From assembly GCF_003236295.1 (NCBI RefSeq), contig NZ_POTW01000067.1, positions 1-37,468 of the forward strand: a stretch of DNA of 37,468 nucleotides, in the 5' to 3' direction. Origin of the DNA: Jiangella anatolica (GTDB lineage: Bacteria; Actinomycetota; Actinomycetes; Jiangellales; Jiangellaceae). The notes below the pieces were generated by a model, which saw nothing but the letters and a program-made list of their open reading frames with translations, was not told the origin of the DNA and did not search any database. The translations under genes and the position numbers were made by a program. Below, piece after piece: positions 5,858 through 14,160 of the stretch. The number at the start of each line of letters is the position of its first letter. The first letter of the stretch is position 1.

Positions 5858-8083
5858 GTGGCCGGTCACGACGCGGCCGTCGACGAGGAGCAGCCGTACA
5901 TCACCCACCTGTACGAGCGGCTCGACGTGCTCAAGGCGCGGCTGACGGCCCGGCTGGCGACGCTGTACCGCGAGCACGGCGGCACGCACGCGTCGGTGTG
6001 GGACCGCGAGGCGTTCGTCGCCCGCGACGTCGAGCGGCTGGAGCGGCTCGGCTCGGTCGACCGCGGGCTGTGCTTCGGCCGGCTGGACTTCCGCGACGGC
6101 CAGGTCAGCTACATCGGCCGGATGGGGCTGTCCGACGACGACTACGAGCAGCTGCTGGTCGACTGGCGGGCGCCCGCGGCGGAGCCGTTCTACCGCGCCA
6201 CCGCCGCCGACCCGGGTGAGCTGGTCCGGCGCCGGCACATCCTGACCCGGCTGCGCAAGGTGCTCGCCGTCGACGACGAGGTGTTCGACCTCGACGCGAT
6301 GCCGGCCGGCGGGCAGGGCACGCTGCGCGGCGAGGCGGCGCTGCTGGCGGCGCTGACCGAGCACCGTACCGGCCGGATGTCCGACATCGTCGCGACGATC
6401 CAGGCCGAGCAGGACCGCATCATCCGCTCGCCGCTGTCCGGCGTGCTGGTCGTGCAGGGCGGTCCCGGCACCGGCAAGACCGTCGCCGCGCTGCACCGGG
6501 CGGCGTACCTGCTCTACACGCACCGCGACCGGCTCGGCTCCAGCGGCGTGCTGGTGGTCGGCCCGAACCGGACGTTCCTGCACTACATCGACCAGGTGCT
6601 GCCGTCGCTCGGCGAGACCGGCGTCGTGCTGTCGACGGTCGGCGAGCTGGTGCCCGGCGTCGAGGCGACCGGCGACGACCCGGCGGACGTCGCCGTCGTC
6701 AAGGGCGACCCGCGGATGGCCGCCGTCATCGCGGCCGCCGTCCGCGACCGGCAGCGGCTGCCCGGCGGCCCGATCGAGGTCAAGGTCGACCGCGTCGAGC
6801 TGACGCTGGCCCCGTCCGCCGTCCGGGCCGCCCGCACGCACGCCCGCCGCGCCCGCAAGCCGCACAACGTCGCCCGCCGGGTGTTCGTCCGCGACCTGCT
6901 GGACCACCTGGCCGGCGAGCAGGCCCTGGCGCTGGGCGAGACGCTGGACGAGGACGACCTGGCCGAGATCCGCGCCGACCTCGCCGCCGAGCCGTCCGTC
7001 GCCGCCGTCGTCGACGAGCTGTGGCCGGCGCTCACGCCGGAGCGGCTGCTCGGCGAGCTGTTCGGGTCGCCGTCGCTGCTGGCCACGGCCGGTGCGGACC
7101 TGACGGCGGCCGAGCGCGCCCTGCTGGCGCGATCGCCCGGTGAGCCGTGGACGACGTCGGACGTGCCGCTGCTGGACGAGGCCGCGGAGCTGCTCGGCGA
7201 GGTCGACGACCCGGACGAGGCGGCCCGGCTGGCCCGGCAGCGCGAGGAGGCGGAGATCCAGTACGCCCGCGACCTGCTGGACGAGCTGGACCTGGAGATC
7301 CCCGTCGACCCGTCGCTGGTCGCGCAGCGGTACCGCGGCGCGGAGGCCCGGCGCAGCGTCGCCGAGCGGGCCGGGCTGGACCGGTCGTGGGCGTTCGGGC
7401 ACGTCATCGTGGACGAGGCGCAGGAGCTGTCGCCGATGGCGTGGCGCATGGTGATGCGCCGCGCGCCCGGCCGATCGATGACCGTCGTCGGCGACATCGC
7501 GCAGACCGGTGCGGCGGCCGGCGCCCGGTCCTGGGCCGACGTGCTGGAGCCGCACGTGCCCGGCCGGTGGCGGCAGGAGTCGCTGACCGTCAACTACCGG
7601 ACCCCGAGCGAAGTGATGGACCTCGCGGCCCGGGTGCTGAAGGCGATCGACCCGGCGCTGTCTCCGCCGACGTCGGTGCGCTCCACCGGCGAACAGCCGC
7701 GGACGGTGCCGGTCTGGTCGTCGCTGGACCTAGTGGAGACGGTGGCGACGGAGGTCTCGGCGGAGCTCGCGGCCGTCGGCTCGGGCCGGCTGGCGGTGCT
7801 GGCACCGTCGGCGCGCCTGGACGAGGTGCACGCCGGGCTGGCGGCGGCGCTCCCGGTCTCGGTGTCACGGGCGGAGACGGCGGACGCGCTCGACGCGCCG
7901 GTAGCGGTGCTGACCGCCGGCCAGGCGAAGGGCCTGGAGTTCGACACCGTCGTCGTGGTGGAGCCCGCCGAGCTGCTGGCCGAGTCCGTCCGCGGCGCCA
8001 CCGACCTCTACGTCGCCGTCACCCGGCCGACGCAGCGGCTCGTGCTGGTGCACGCCGAGCCGCTGCCGCCGATGCTCGCCTGA
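5858..8083 (+). CDS. HelD/HelR-like UvrD-family ATPase
   Basis: About 741 residues from GTG 5858. The opening EEQPYITHLYERLDVLKARL and the coiled-coil arm are those of HelD-type proteins, which bind RNA polymerase and release stalled complexes rather than unwinding DNA in bulk; in actinobacteria relatives also protect against rifamycins. Superfamily 1 motifs are present: Walker A GGPGTGKT (201-208), Walker B DEAQ (519-522), then VVGDIAQTGA, NYRTPSE, GLEFDTVVV and LYVAVTRPTQ. The start is uncertain. No ATG is available, the GTG has no ribosome site, and AAAGGGA at 5810-5816 points to a non-standard ATC at 5822. Divergent from PPK2. Confidence 0.88.
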   Translation: MAGHDAAVDEEQPYITHLYERLDVLKARLTARLATLYREHGGTHASVWDREAFVARDVERLERLGSVDRGLCFGRLDFRDGQVSYIGRMGLSDDDYEQLLVDWRAPAAEPFYRATAADPGELVRRRHILTRLRKVLAVDDEVFDLDAMPAGGQGTLRGEAALLAALTEHRTGRMSDIVATIQAEQDRIIRSPLSGVLVVQGGPGTGKTVAALHRAAYLLYTHRDRLGSSGVLVVGPNRTFLHYIDQVLPSLGETGVVLSTVGELVPGVEATGDDPADVAVVKGDPRMAAVIAAAVRDRQRLPGGPIEVKVDRVELTLAPSAVRAARTHARRARKPHNVARRVFVRDLLDHLAGEQALALGETLDEDDLAEIRADLAAEPSVAAVVDELWPALTPERLLGELFGSPSLLATAGADLTAAERALLARSPGEPWTTSDVPLLDEAAELLGEVDDPDEAARLARQREEAEIQYARDLLDELDLEIPVDPSLVAQRYRGAEARRSVAERAGLDRSWAFGHVIVDEAQELSPMAWRMVMRRAPGRSMTVVGDIAQTGAAAGARSWADVLEPHVPGRWRQESLTVNYRTPSEVMDLAARVLKAIDPALSPPTSVRSTGEQPRTVPVWSSLDLVETVATEVSAELAAVGSGRLAVLAPSARLDEVHAGLAAALPVSVSRAETADALDAPVAVLTAGQAKGLEFDTVVVVEPAELLAESVRGATDLYVAVTRPTQRLVLVHAEPLPPMLA

Positions 8084-8092
8084 GGCGTCGCC

Positions 8093-8521
8093 TCAGGCGG
8101 GAACGGGCCCGCTGCGCAGGCCGGCGAACCGGGCGAACCCCTTGTCCGTCGTGACGAACTCGCAGCCGTGCTCGATCGCCAGCGCGGCGAGGTAGGCGTC
8201 AGGGACGTCGCGACCCACGGCGCCCACCTCGCGGCAGAGCCGGTCGAAGATGGGCCAGTGCCGTGCTCCCGGCGCGACCACGATGGCCTGCGGCCGATGC
8301 CGGACCAGATCGGCGAACTGGACCGCGACGTGGAGCGGCGTCGGCGTCCTGAACACCCGGCGGTTCGTCACGAGCCGCAGGAAGCCGCCGATCACCACGT
8401 CGCAGACCGCGTAGCTCTCCATGCCGTCAACGAGTCCCTGCAGCCAGTCGCGATGCCGTTCGTGCTGCGGCAAATCGCCCCGGTGGGCATAGACCAGGAT
8501 GTTGACATCAGGCATCAACAT
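8093..8521 (-). CDS. vapC: PIN-domain ribonuclease toxin, VapC type
   Basis: This 142-residue PIN-domain protein has D5 (PDVNILVYA), D108 (DVPDAYLAALAIEHG) and D126 (VTTDKGFARF) as acidic metal-binding residues. At the position where most PIN proteins have a glutamate it has D41 (AVCDVVIGGFLRLVT). The pattern matches the mycobacterial-type VapC subfamily, which cleaves tRNA or rRNA when released from its antitoxin. Its start overlaps the antitoxin gene by 14 nt, the usual arrangement. A second ATG two codons later is equally possible as start. RNA target unknown. Confidence 0.9.
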   Translation of the reverse strand: MLMPDVNILVYAHRGDLPQHERHRDWLQGLVDGMESYAVCDVVIGGFLRLVTNRRVFRTPTPLHVAVQFADLVRHRPQAIVVAPGARHWPIFDRLCREVGAVGRDVPDAYLAALAIEHGCEFVTTDKGFARFAGLRSGPVPA

Positions 8522-8798
8522 GGTCGACGGCCCGGAAGTGTTCTGCGTCTTCCGCCTCGGCGTCCTCGGCCCAGGTGGAGCGGTCGTCCAGATCGATGCC
8601 GACGTGGAGCCCGTCGCCGCTGAACACGATGAGGTCGGCCCGGGGGCCGTCGACGGCGTCGCGGCGCTCCCGCTCGAGTAGCTGGCGCAAGCTGTCCTCC
8701 ATGATCGAGGTGACGGTCCGGTTCTTGCGCGCGGCGTACTCCTTGACCTGCCGCATCAGGTCCTCGTCGAGGCGTACCGTCGTTCGCATCTCCCTCAC
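8508..8798 (-). CDS. vapB: Ribbon-helix-helix antitoxin, VapB type
   Basis: The protein has up to 96 residues. The N-terminal MRTTVRLDEDLMRQVKEYAA is a ribbon-helix-helix DNA-binding domain. The acidic C-terminal tail (about 60-96, rich in D and E) is expected to wrap around and block the VapC toxin. It precedes vapC in the same operon. The start is GTG 8798 or ATG 8789; the RHH core begins right at the ATG, while an AGGGAG directly touches it, so neither has ideal spacing. The pair probably represses itself through the palindrome at 8809-8824. Confidence 0.85.
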   Translation of the reverse strand: MREMRTTVRLDEDLMRQVKEYAARKNRTVTSIMEDSLRQLLERERRDAVDGPRADLIVFSGDGLHVGIDLDDRSTWAEDAEAEDAEHFRAVDHVDA

Positions 8799-8808
8799 TC
8801 TACCCCGT

Positions 8809-8824
8809 TGACATATTTATGTCA
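8809..8824 (-). promoter_or_regulatory. vapBC operator palindrome and promoter
   Basis: TGACATA-TT-TATGTCA is a perfect 7-bp inverted repeat in otherwise GC-rich sequence. On the minus strand TGACAT serves as a -35 with TAGAGT (about 8802-8797) as -10, 16 nt apart, so a protein bound here would block the vapBC promoter. RHH antitoxins characteristically autoregulate through such sites. Confidence 0.7.
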
Positions 8825-8831
8825 CCGCGGC

Positions 8832-9392
8832 TCACACCGGTGCGACCTTGCGCAGTTGCTCCATGAACGCGCCGAACCACCGCGGATGGTCCGGCCAGGC
8901 GCGCCCGGTGACCAGGTTGCCGTCCACCACGCCGGCGCCGTCGACGAACGTGCCGCCGGCGGTCTCGACGTCGACGGCGAGCGCCGGATAGGCCGACGAC
9001 CGGCGGCCGTCCAGCGTCTTGGCCGCCGCCAGCAGCAGCGGGCCGTGGCACAGGGCAGCGGTCGGGGCGCCGGCGTCCATGAAGTGCTTGACGATGCGCT
9101 GCGCGTCGGCGTCGTTGCGGATGTACTCCGGTGCGCGGCCACCCGGCACGACGACCGCCACGTAGTCGTCCACGTTCACGTCGGCGAAGGCGACGTCGGC
9201 CGGCCAGCTGTGGCCGGGCTTCTCTGTGTACGTGTCGAACCCGTCGACGAAGTCGTGCACGACGAACTGCAGCTTCTTCACCGAGGGCGCGGCGACGTCG
9301 ACCTCGTAGCCCTCCTCGAGCAGGCGCTGGTACGGGTAGAAGAACTCCAGATCCTCGGCCGCGTCACCGGTCAGGATGAGCACCTTGGGCAT
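8832..9392 (-). CDS. DJ-1/PfpI family protein
   Basis: 186 residues from the ATG at 9390-9392, chosen over a start ten codons upstream because GAGGAGG lies 9 nt before it and the family begins right at MPKVLILTGD. The nucleophile elbow is ALCHGP (C115-H116), and the conserved acidic residues are E13/E16 in AAEDLEFFYPYQRL. Members act as chaperone-like, glyoxalase or deglycase-like proteins under oxidative or carbonyl stress; the exact activity is not readable. It is a short monocistron between vapBC and zapE, all on the minus strand. Confidence 0.88.
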   Translation of the reverse strand: MPKVLILTGDAAEDLEFFYPYQRLLEEGYEVDVAAPSVKKLQFVVHDFVDGFDTYTEKPGHSWPADVAFADVNVDDYVAVVVPGGRAPEYIRNDADAQRIVKHFMDAGAPTAALCHGPLLLAAAKTLDGRRSSAYPALAVDVETAGGTFVDGAGVVDGNLVTGRAWPDHPRWFGAFMEQLRKVAPV

Positions 9393-9464
9393 GGTTGCCG
9401 ACCTCCTCGTCGCGACGGACACTGCCCCTCCAGTCTCCGCCCGCGCGGCCGCCGCGGCCAGGGT

Positions 9465-10484
9465 CTAGTGCACCCCGGCGCGGCTCAGCGCCGTCAGCCG
9501 CGACACGGCGCGGAAGTACTTCTTCCGGTACCCGCCGGCCAGCAGCTCCGGCGCGAACAGCCGGTCCAGCGGGACCCCGCCGGCGACGACGGGGAGGTCG
9601 CGGTCGTAGAGCCGGTCGGCCAGGACGACCAGCCGCAGCGCCGTCGACTGGTCGTCGACGGTGCGGACGCCGCGCAGGTGCACGCGGCGGACGCCGTCGA
9701 GCAGCGGTCCGTACCGCGACGGGTGGACGGTGGCCAGGTGCGCGGCCAGCGCGTCGAAGTCGTCCAGCGTGACGCCCTCCCCCACGGCCGACGACGCGAC
9801 GACGGCGTCGGGCACGGGCGGCGGCGCCGACGGCAGCCCGCGATGCCGGTAGTCCTCGCCGTCGACCCGGACGACGGTGAACCGGGCGGCCAGCGCCTGG
9901 ATCTCGCGCAGGAAGTCCGCCGCCGCGAACCGGCCCTCGCCGAGCTGGTCGGGCAGCGTGTTGCTGGTCGCGGCCAGCGCGACGCCACGTCCGGACAGCC
10001 GGCCGAGCAGCGTCGACACCAAGACGGTGTCGCCGGGGTCGTCCAGCTCGAACTCGTCGACGCAGACCAGCCGGTGCTGCGCCAGTGTCTCGACGGCGGA
10101 CGCGAAGCCGAGCGCGCCGGCGAGGTTGGTCAGCTCGACGAAGGTGCAGAACAGCTTCCGCTCCGCCGGCACCGCCGCGGCGTGCCACAGCGACGCCAGC
10201 AGGTGCGTCTTACCGACGCCGAACCCTCCGTCGAGGTAGATCCCGGCGCCCGGGCCGGCCGGGGTCGCGCGGCGGAACCACCCACGGCGCCGCCCGCTGT
10301 CGCCGTCCCCGACGGCCGCCGAGAACGCCCGCGCGGCGGCGACCGCGGCCGCCTGGCTGGGCACGGCCGGGTCGGCGCGGTAGGAGTCGAAGCTGACGTC
10401 GCGGAACCGCGGCGGCGGGACCAGATCCGCGACGAGCCGCGACGCCGGCACGTCCGGACGACGGTCGGCAAGACGCTCCGGCAT
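9465..10484 (-). CDS. zapE: Cell division protein ZapE (AFG1-like ATPase)
   Basis: This 339-residue P-loop ATPase has Walker A GGFGVGKTHL (86-95), Walker B CVDEFELDD (141-149) and sensor ATSNTLPDQL (172-181). The C-terminal signature RYGPLLDGVRRVHL and a final RKKYFRAVSRL fit ZapE/AFG1. In E. coli ZapE acts on the FtsZ ring. The ATG is 6 nt downstream of TACGAT (minus strand 10497-10492), so the message is probably leaderless. It shares its promoter region with the divergent reductase gene. Confidence 0.9.
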   Translation of the reverse strand: MPERLADRRPDVPASRLVADLVPPPRFRDVSFDSYRADPAVPSQAAAVAAARAFSAAVGDGDSGRRRGWFRRATPAGPGAGIYLDGGFGVGKTHLLASLWHAAAVPAERKLFCTFVELTNLAGALGFASAVETLAQHRLVCVDEFELDDPGDTVLVSTLLGRLSGRGVALAATSNTLPDQLGEGRFAAADFLREIQALAARFTVVRVDGEDYRHRGLPSAPPPVPDAVVASSAVGEGVTLDDFDALAAHLATVHPSRYGPLLDGVRRVHLRGVRTVDDQSTALRLVVLADRLYDRDLPVVAGGVPLDRLFAPELLAGGYRKKYFRAVSRLTALSRAGVH

Positions 10485-10507
10485 CCCGCAATCGTAAGGT
10501 TCTCCCC
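10485..10507. promoter_or_regulatory. Bidirectional leaderless promoter, zapE / reductase
   Basis: The 23-bp gap between two divergent start codons holds overlapping -10 boxes: TAAGGT (10495-10500) on the plus strand, 7 nt before GTG 10508, and TACGAT (10497-10492) on the minus strand, 6 nt before ATG 10484. Both spacings are those of leaderless transcripts. No good -35 box is seen on either side. Confidence 0.6.
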
Positions 10508-11200
10508 GTGCAGCAGCTCTATCCGGTGACCGCCGCGGCCGACGCCGACCTCGAGGCCGCCTACGCCTATCCCCCGCTCGACGGCGGCGCGACCTGGCTG
10601 CGGGCCAACATGGTGACCAGCCTCGACGGCGCCGTGCAGGGCCCCGACGGCCGGTCGGCGACGGTGTCCAGCCCGCCGGACCGCGTCGTGCTGTCGCTGC
10701 TGCGGCGGCTGGCCGACGTCGTCGTGGCCGGCGCGGGCACCGTCCGGGCCGAGCACTACGGCCCGTCGAGCCGGCCGATCGCCGTCGTCAGCCGGGTCCT
10801 CGACCTCGACCCGGCGGCGCCGCTGTTCACCGAGGCCGCACACCGGACCATCGTGCTGACCTGCGCGTCGTCCCCCGCCGACCGGCGAGCGGCGCTGAGC
10901 GAGGTCGCCGACGTCGTCGTCGCCGGCGACACCTCGCTGGACGTGCCGGCCGCCGTCCGGGCGCTGGCCGAGCGCGGCCTGACCCGGATCCTGTGCGAGG
11001 GCGGCCCGCACCTGCTCGCGTCGATCGTCGCCGCCCGCGCGCTGGACGAGCTCTGCTACACGATGACGCCGGCGCTGGTCGGCGGCACGTCCCATCGGCT
11101 GCTGGAGGCGCCGTCGGACCTGCACAGCGACTGGACCCTCGGCCACCTCATCGAGGACGGCGGCACGCTGCTGATGCGGTGGGTGGCGCGCCGGTCCTGA
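10508..11200 (+). CDS. Pyrimidine reductase family protein (RibD C-terminal domain)
   Basis: This 230-residue protein has the dihydrofolate-reductase-like fold of the RibD C-terminal domain. ANMVTSLDGAVQGPDGRS (34-51) is the substrate/NADPH-binding opening, VVVAGAGTVRAEHYGP (71-86) follows, and RILCEGGPHLL is the typical C-terminal glycine motif. It lacks the deaminase half of RibD, so it may reduce a pyrimidine in flavin or an analogous pathway, or another substrate. No riboflavin genes lie nearby. It starts at a GTG with no ribosome site and is probably leaderless. It ends 32 nt before ligC. Confidence 0.88.
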   Translation: MQQLYPVTAAADADLEAAYAYPPLDGGATWLRANMVTSLDGAVQGPDGRSATVSSPPDRVVLSLLRRLADVVVAGAGTVRAEHYGPSSRPIAVVSRVLDLDPAAPLFTEAAHRTIVLTCASSPADRRAALSEVADVVVAGDTSLDVPAAVRALAERGLTRILCEGGPHLLASIVAARALDELCYTMTPALVGGTSHRLLEAPSDLHSDWTLGHLIEDGGTLLMRWVARRS

Positions 11201-11232
11201 CCGTTGTCGGCGGCGTGGTACACACTGGGGCC

Positions 11233-12297
11233 ATGCGACTCCCGGTGCTGCCGCCCGTGCCGCCGATGCTGGCCAAGCCGGTCAAGGCGATCCCCGACGG
11301 CGACCTCAGCTTCGAGCCCAAGTGGGACGGCTTCCGGTCGATCATCTTCCGCGACGGCGACGACGTCGAGATCGGCAGCCGCAACGAGAAGCCGATGACC
11401 AGGTACTTCCCCGAACTGGTCGAGGCGGTGAGGGCGAACTTCCCGGAGCGGGCGGTCGTCGACGGCGAGATCGTGCTGGTCGGCGCGACCGGTGACCGGC
11501 TCGACTTCGAGATGCTGCAGCAGCGCATCCATCCCGCCGCCAGCCGGGTGAAGATGCTGTCCGAGACCGTCCCGGCCAAGTTCGTCGCGTTCGACCTGCT
11601 CGCGCTCGGCGACGACGACTACACCCAGCGGCCGTTCCGCGAGCGCCGCGCCGCCCTCGTCGAGGCGTTCGCCGCCGCCGAGGCGCCGATCCACGTCACG
11701 TCGGCCACCACCGACAAGACCGTCGCCGAGCAGTGGTTCCACCAGTTCGAGGGCGCCGGGCTCGACGGCCTCATCGCCAAGCCGCAGGACGGCGTGTACG
11801 AGCCGGACAAGCGGGTGATGTTCAAGATCAAGCACGAGCGCACCGCCGACTGCGTCGTCGCCGGCTACCGCGTGCACAAGAGCGGTCCGGACCGCATCGG
11901 CTCGCTGCTGCTCGGCCTGTTCGACGACGCCGGCGTGCTGGCCAGCGTCGGCGTCATCGGCGCGTTCCCGATGAAGCGCCGCGAGGAGCTGTTCGAGGAG
12001 CTGCAGCCGCTGGTCACGACGTTCGACGACCACCCGTGGGCGTGGGCGAAGCAGGAGGAGGGCACCCGCACGCCGCGCAACGCCGAGTACAGCCGGTGGA
12101 GCAACGGCAAGGACCTGTCGTTCGTGCCGCTGCGCCCGGAGCGGGTCGTCGAGGTCCGCTACGACCACATGGAGGGCGTCCGGTTCCGGCACACCGCGCA
12201 GTTCGTCCGCTGGCGCCCGGACCGCGAGCCGGAGTCGTGCACGTACGCGCAGCTGGAAGAACCGGTCAAGTTCGACCTCGCCGACGTCCTGGTCTGA
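11233..12297 (+). CDS. ligC: ATP-dependent DNA ligase, LigC type
   Basis: 354 residues from ATG 11233. The adenylation motif is EPKWDGFR (28-35) with K30 as the nucleophile; VVDGEIV, FVAFDLLAL, DGLIAKP and MFKIKHERT follow as motifs III-V, and an OB domain closes the protein. The size is that of mycobacterial LigC, a repair ligase without polymerase or nuclease domains. It seals nicks with ATP in DNA gap or end repair. A Usp-like gene and a LigD-type polymerase follow, recalling the LigC/Prim-PolC association in mycobacteria, where these proteins work in short-gap excision repair. The start has no clear ribosome site; CACACT 7 nt upstream may be a leaderless -10. Confidence 0.92.
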   Translation: MRLPVLPPVPPMLAKPVKAIPDGDLSFEPKWDGFRSIIFRDGDDVEIGSRNEKPMTRYFPELVEAVRANFPERAVVDGEIVLVGATGDRLDFEMLQQRIHPAASRVKMLSETVPAKFVAFDLLALGDDDYTQRPFRERRAALVEAFAAAEAPIHVTSATTDKTVAEQWFHQFEGAGLDGLIAKPQDGVYEPDKRVMFKIKHERTADCVVAGYRVHKSGPDRIGSLLLGLFDDAGVLASVGVIGAFPMKRREELFEELQPLVTTFDDHPWAWAKQEEGTRTPRNAEYSRWSNGKDLSFVPLRPERVVEVRYDHMEGVRFRHTAQFVRWRPDREPESCTYAQLEEPVKFDLADVLV

Positions 12298-12360
12298 TTA
12301 AGCTTCGGCATCTGCGTCACAATGGAAGCGAGCGGGGCGCCGACCCTTGGGAGGTCGACC

Positions 12361-12939
12361 ATGTCGTACAACATCGTGGTACTCGTCGAGGAGCCCGTCG
12401 CCGACTGGGACGCGCGCCAGATCGTCGCGCTGCATGCCGACACGCCGGAACCGGTCCGCTACTACGTGCTGATCCCGGTCGAGGACGCCGCCAGCCGCGT
12501 CGAGTCGACCATCGGGTCGCTGGCGGCCAGCGAGGTCATGGGCACCGCCGCCATGTACGTCGACGAGGCCGATCTGGAGCGGGTGCACGAGGAGATCCGC
12601 GCGGCCAGCAAACGGTCGCTGGCGCAGTCGCTGGAGGCGTTCGCCAAGACCGGGGCGCAGGCCAGCGGCGAGGTGACGGCGACCGACCCGCTGGACCGGC
12701 TGTGCGCGCTGTCGCAGGAGTGCGGCGCGGCCGAGATCATCATCCTCACCCGCCCGCACGTCGTCGCCGAGCTGTTCCACGTCGACTGGACCGCCCGGGC
12801 GCGGCGCCGGCTGAAGGTGCCGGTGCTGCATCTGCTCGCGCGCGGAGAGCCGGACTGGGAGTCCGAGGTCGAGGCCGAGCACGCGGCCGAACGCGAGCGC
12901 CGCGCCGCCGAGAACGGCACGGGCACGGGGACGGCATGA
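12361..12939 (+). CDS. Usp-like (HUP-fold) protein inside the DNA-repair operon
   Basis: 192 residues from ATG 12361, which has GGGAGGT 5 nt upstream; an upstream in-frame ATG at 12322 lacks a site. The layout YNIVVLVE... YYVLIPVED ... AEIIILTRPHVVAELFHVDW ... RRLKVPVLHLLA is that of a universal-stress-protein-like alpha/beta domain, with a charged helix (roughly 75-105) and an acidic, alanine/glutamate-rich tail (172-192). A clear nucleotide-binding loop is not visible. Its stop overlaps the polymerase start (ATGA), so it is translationally coupled to it. Role in repair unknown. Confidence 0.75.
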   Translation: MSYNIVVLVEEPVADWDARQIVALHADTPEPVRYYVLIPVEDAASRVESTIGSLAASEVMGTAAMYVDEADLERVHEEIRAASKRSLAQSLEAFAKTGAQASGEVTATDPLDRLCALSQECGAAEIIILTRPHVVAELFHVDWTARARRRLKVPVLHLLARGEPDWESEVEAEHAAERERRAAENGTGTGTA

Positions 12940-13982
12940 GGGAAGCCATCGAGCTGACGGTCGGCGACCGTCAGGTCCGGGTGTCCAGCCCGAGCAAGGT
13001 CTACTTCCCCGAGCGCGGCCTCACCAAGCACGACGTCGTGCAGTACTTCCTCGCCGTCGGCGACGGGATCCTCGGCGCGCTGCGCGAGCGGCCGACGACG
13101 CTGGAGCGCTGGCCCGGCGGCGTGTTCGAGGGCGCGAAGCTGTCCACGCGGCAGGACAACCGCGGCGACGCGTTCTACCAGAAGCGCATCCCCAAGGGCG
13201 CCCCCGACTACGTCGAGACCGCCACCGTCGCGTTCCCCAGCGGCCGCACCGCCGACGAGGTCTGCCCCACGGAGCTGGCCGTCGTCGCGTGGGCGGCGAA
13301 CCTCGGCACGCTGACGTTCCACCCGTGGCCGGTCCGCCGTCCCGACGCCGACCATCCCGACCAGCTGCGCATCGACCTGGACCCGCAGCCCGGCACCGAC
13401 TACGCCGACGCCGTCACCGTCGCGCACGAGGCCCGGGCGCTGCTGCAGGAGCTGGGCATGGACGGCTTCCCGAAGACGTCGGGCGGGCGCGGCATGCACC
13501 TCTACGTCCCCGTCCGCCCCGAGTGGGACTTCGTCCAGGCCCGGCGCGCCGTCATCGCGTTCGGCCGCGAGCTGAACCGGCGGATGCCCGACCAGGTCAC
13601 CGTCGACTGGTGGAAGGAGGAGCGGGGCGAGCGCATCTTCATCGACTTCAACCAGATGGCCCGCGACCGCACCATCGCCTCCGCCTACTCCGTCCGCCCC
13701 CGGCCGCGCGCGACCGTGTCCGCGCCGCTGACCTGGGACGAGATCGACGACGCCCGGCCCGAGGACTTCGACATCACGACGATGCCGGCTCGGTTCGCCG
13801 CGGTCGGCGACCTGCACGCCGGGGTGGCGGAGGTCGCGTACTCGCTGGAGCCGCTGCTGGAGCTGGCCGCCCGCGACGAGAAGGACCACGACCTCGGCGA
13901 CCTGCCCTACCCGCCGGAGTACCCGAAGATGCCCGGCGAGCCGCTGCGCGTGCAGCCGTCCCGCCGGGCCACCTTCGACTGA
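12936..13982 (+). CDS. Stand-alone LigD-type polymerase/primase (Prim-PolC-like)
   Basis: This 348-residue protein matches the LigD polymerase domain (archaeo-eukaryotic primase fold). The metal-binding motif DQLRIDLDPQPG (146-157) supplies the two aspartates, SGGRGMHLYVPV carries the nucleotide-binding histidine, and VDWWKEERGERIFIDFNQ provides the third aspartate. The N-terminal SSPSKVYFPERGLTKHDVVQYF is the typical DNA-end binding opening. No ligase or phosphoesterase domain is attached. It can be expected to fill short gaps, preferring ribonucleotides, before LigC seals. It is the last gene of the ligC operon and overlaps the Usp-like gene by 4 nt. No Ku gene is in the window. Confidence 0.92.
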   Translation: MREAIELTVGDRQVRVSSPSKVYFPERGLTKHDVVQYFLAVGDGILGALRERPTTLERWPGGVFEGAKLSTRQDNRGDAFYQKRIPKGAPDYVETATVAFPSGRTADEVCPTELAVVAWAANLGTLTFHPWPVRRPDADHPDQLRIDLDPQPGTDYADAVTVAHEARALLQELGMDGFPKTSGGRGMHLYVPVRPEWDFVQARRAVIAFGRELNRRMPDQVTVDWWKEERGERIFIDFNQMARDRTIASAYSVRPRPRATVSAPLTWDEIDDARPEDFDITTMPARFAAVGDLHAGVAEVAYSLEPLLELAARDEKDHDLGDLPYPPEYPKMPGEPLRVQPSRRATFD

Positions 13983-14160
13983 CCAGCGGCATTCCCATAG
14001 ACGCAGCCTCAGCACGTCCCGCAGCTCCGCCGGATATCCAGCCCACCTGACCTGCCAGCAGTACGGGTACGGGGACGCTGATCTCGACGAAGAGATCGAG
14101 GGGATCACCGAGCTGGCCGTAACCGCGCGGGCTCGCCCTTGCGTCCGGGCGATGACCCAG

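Noticed and set aside
5760-5860. Rifamycin-associated element before the HelD-like gene
   Set aside because: The inverted repeat present (TTCGGTC/GACCGAA) does not match the GGGGCTTGC-type element I recall for helR genes, so rifamycin control cannot be claimed.
10993-11232. Upstream extension of the ligC frame
   Set aside because: It lies within the reductase gene. The ligase motif pattern and family length fit a start at 11233.
11056-12192. Minus-strand frame opposite ligC
   Set aside because: It is Asp/Val/Leu-rich antisense of a gene with clear ligase motifs.
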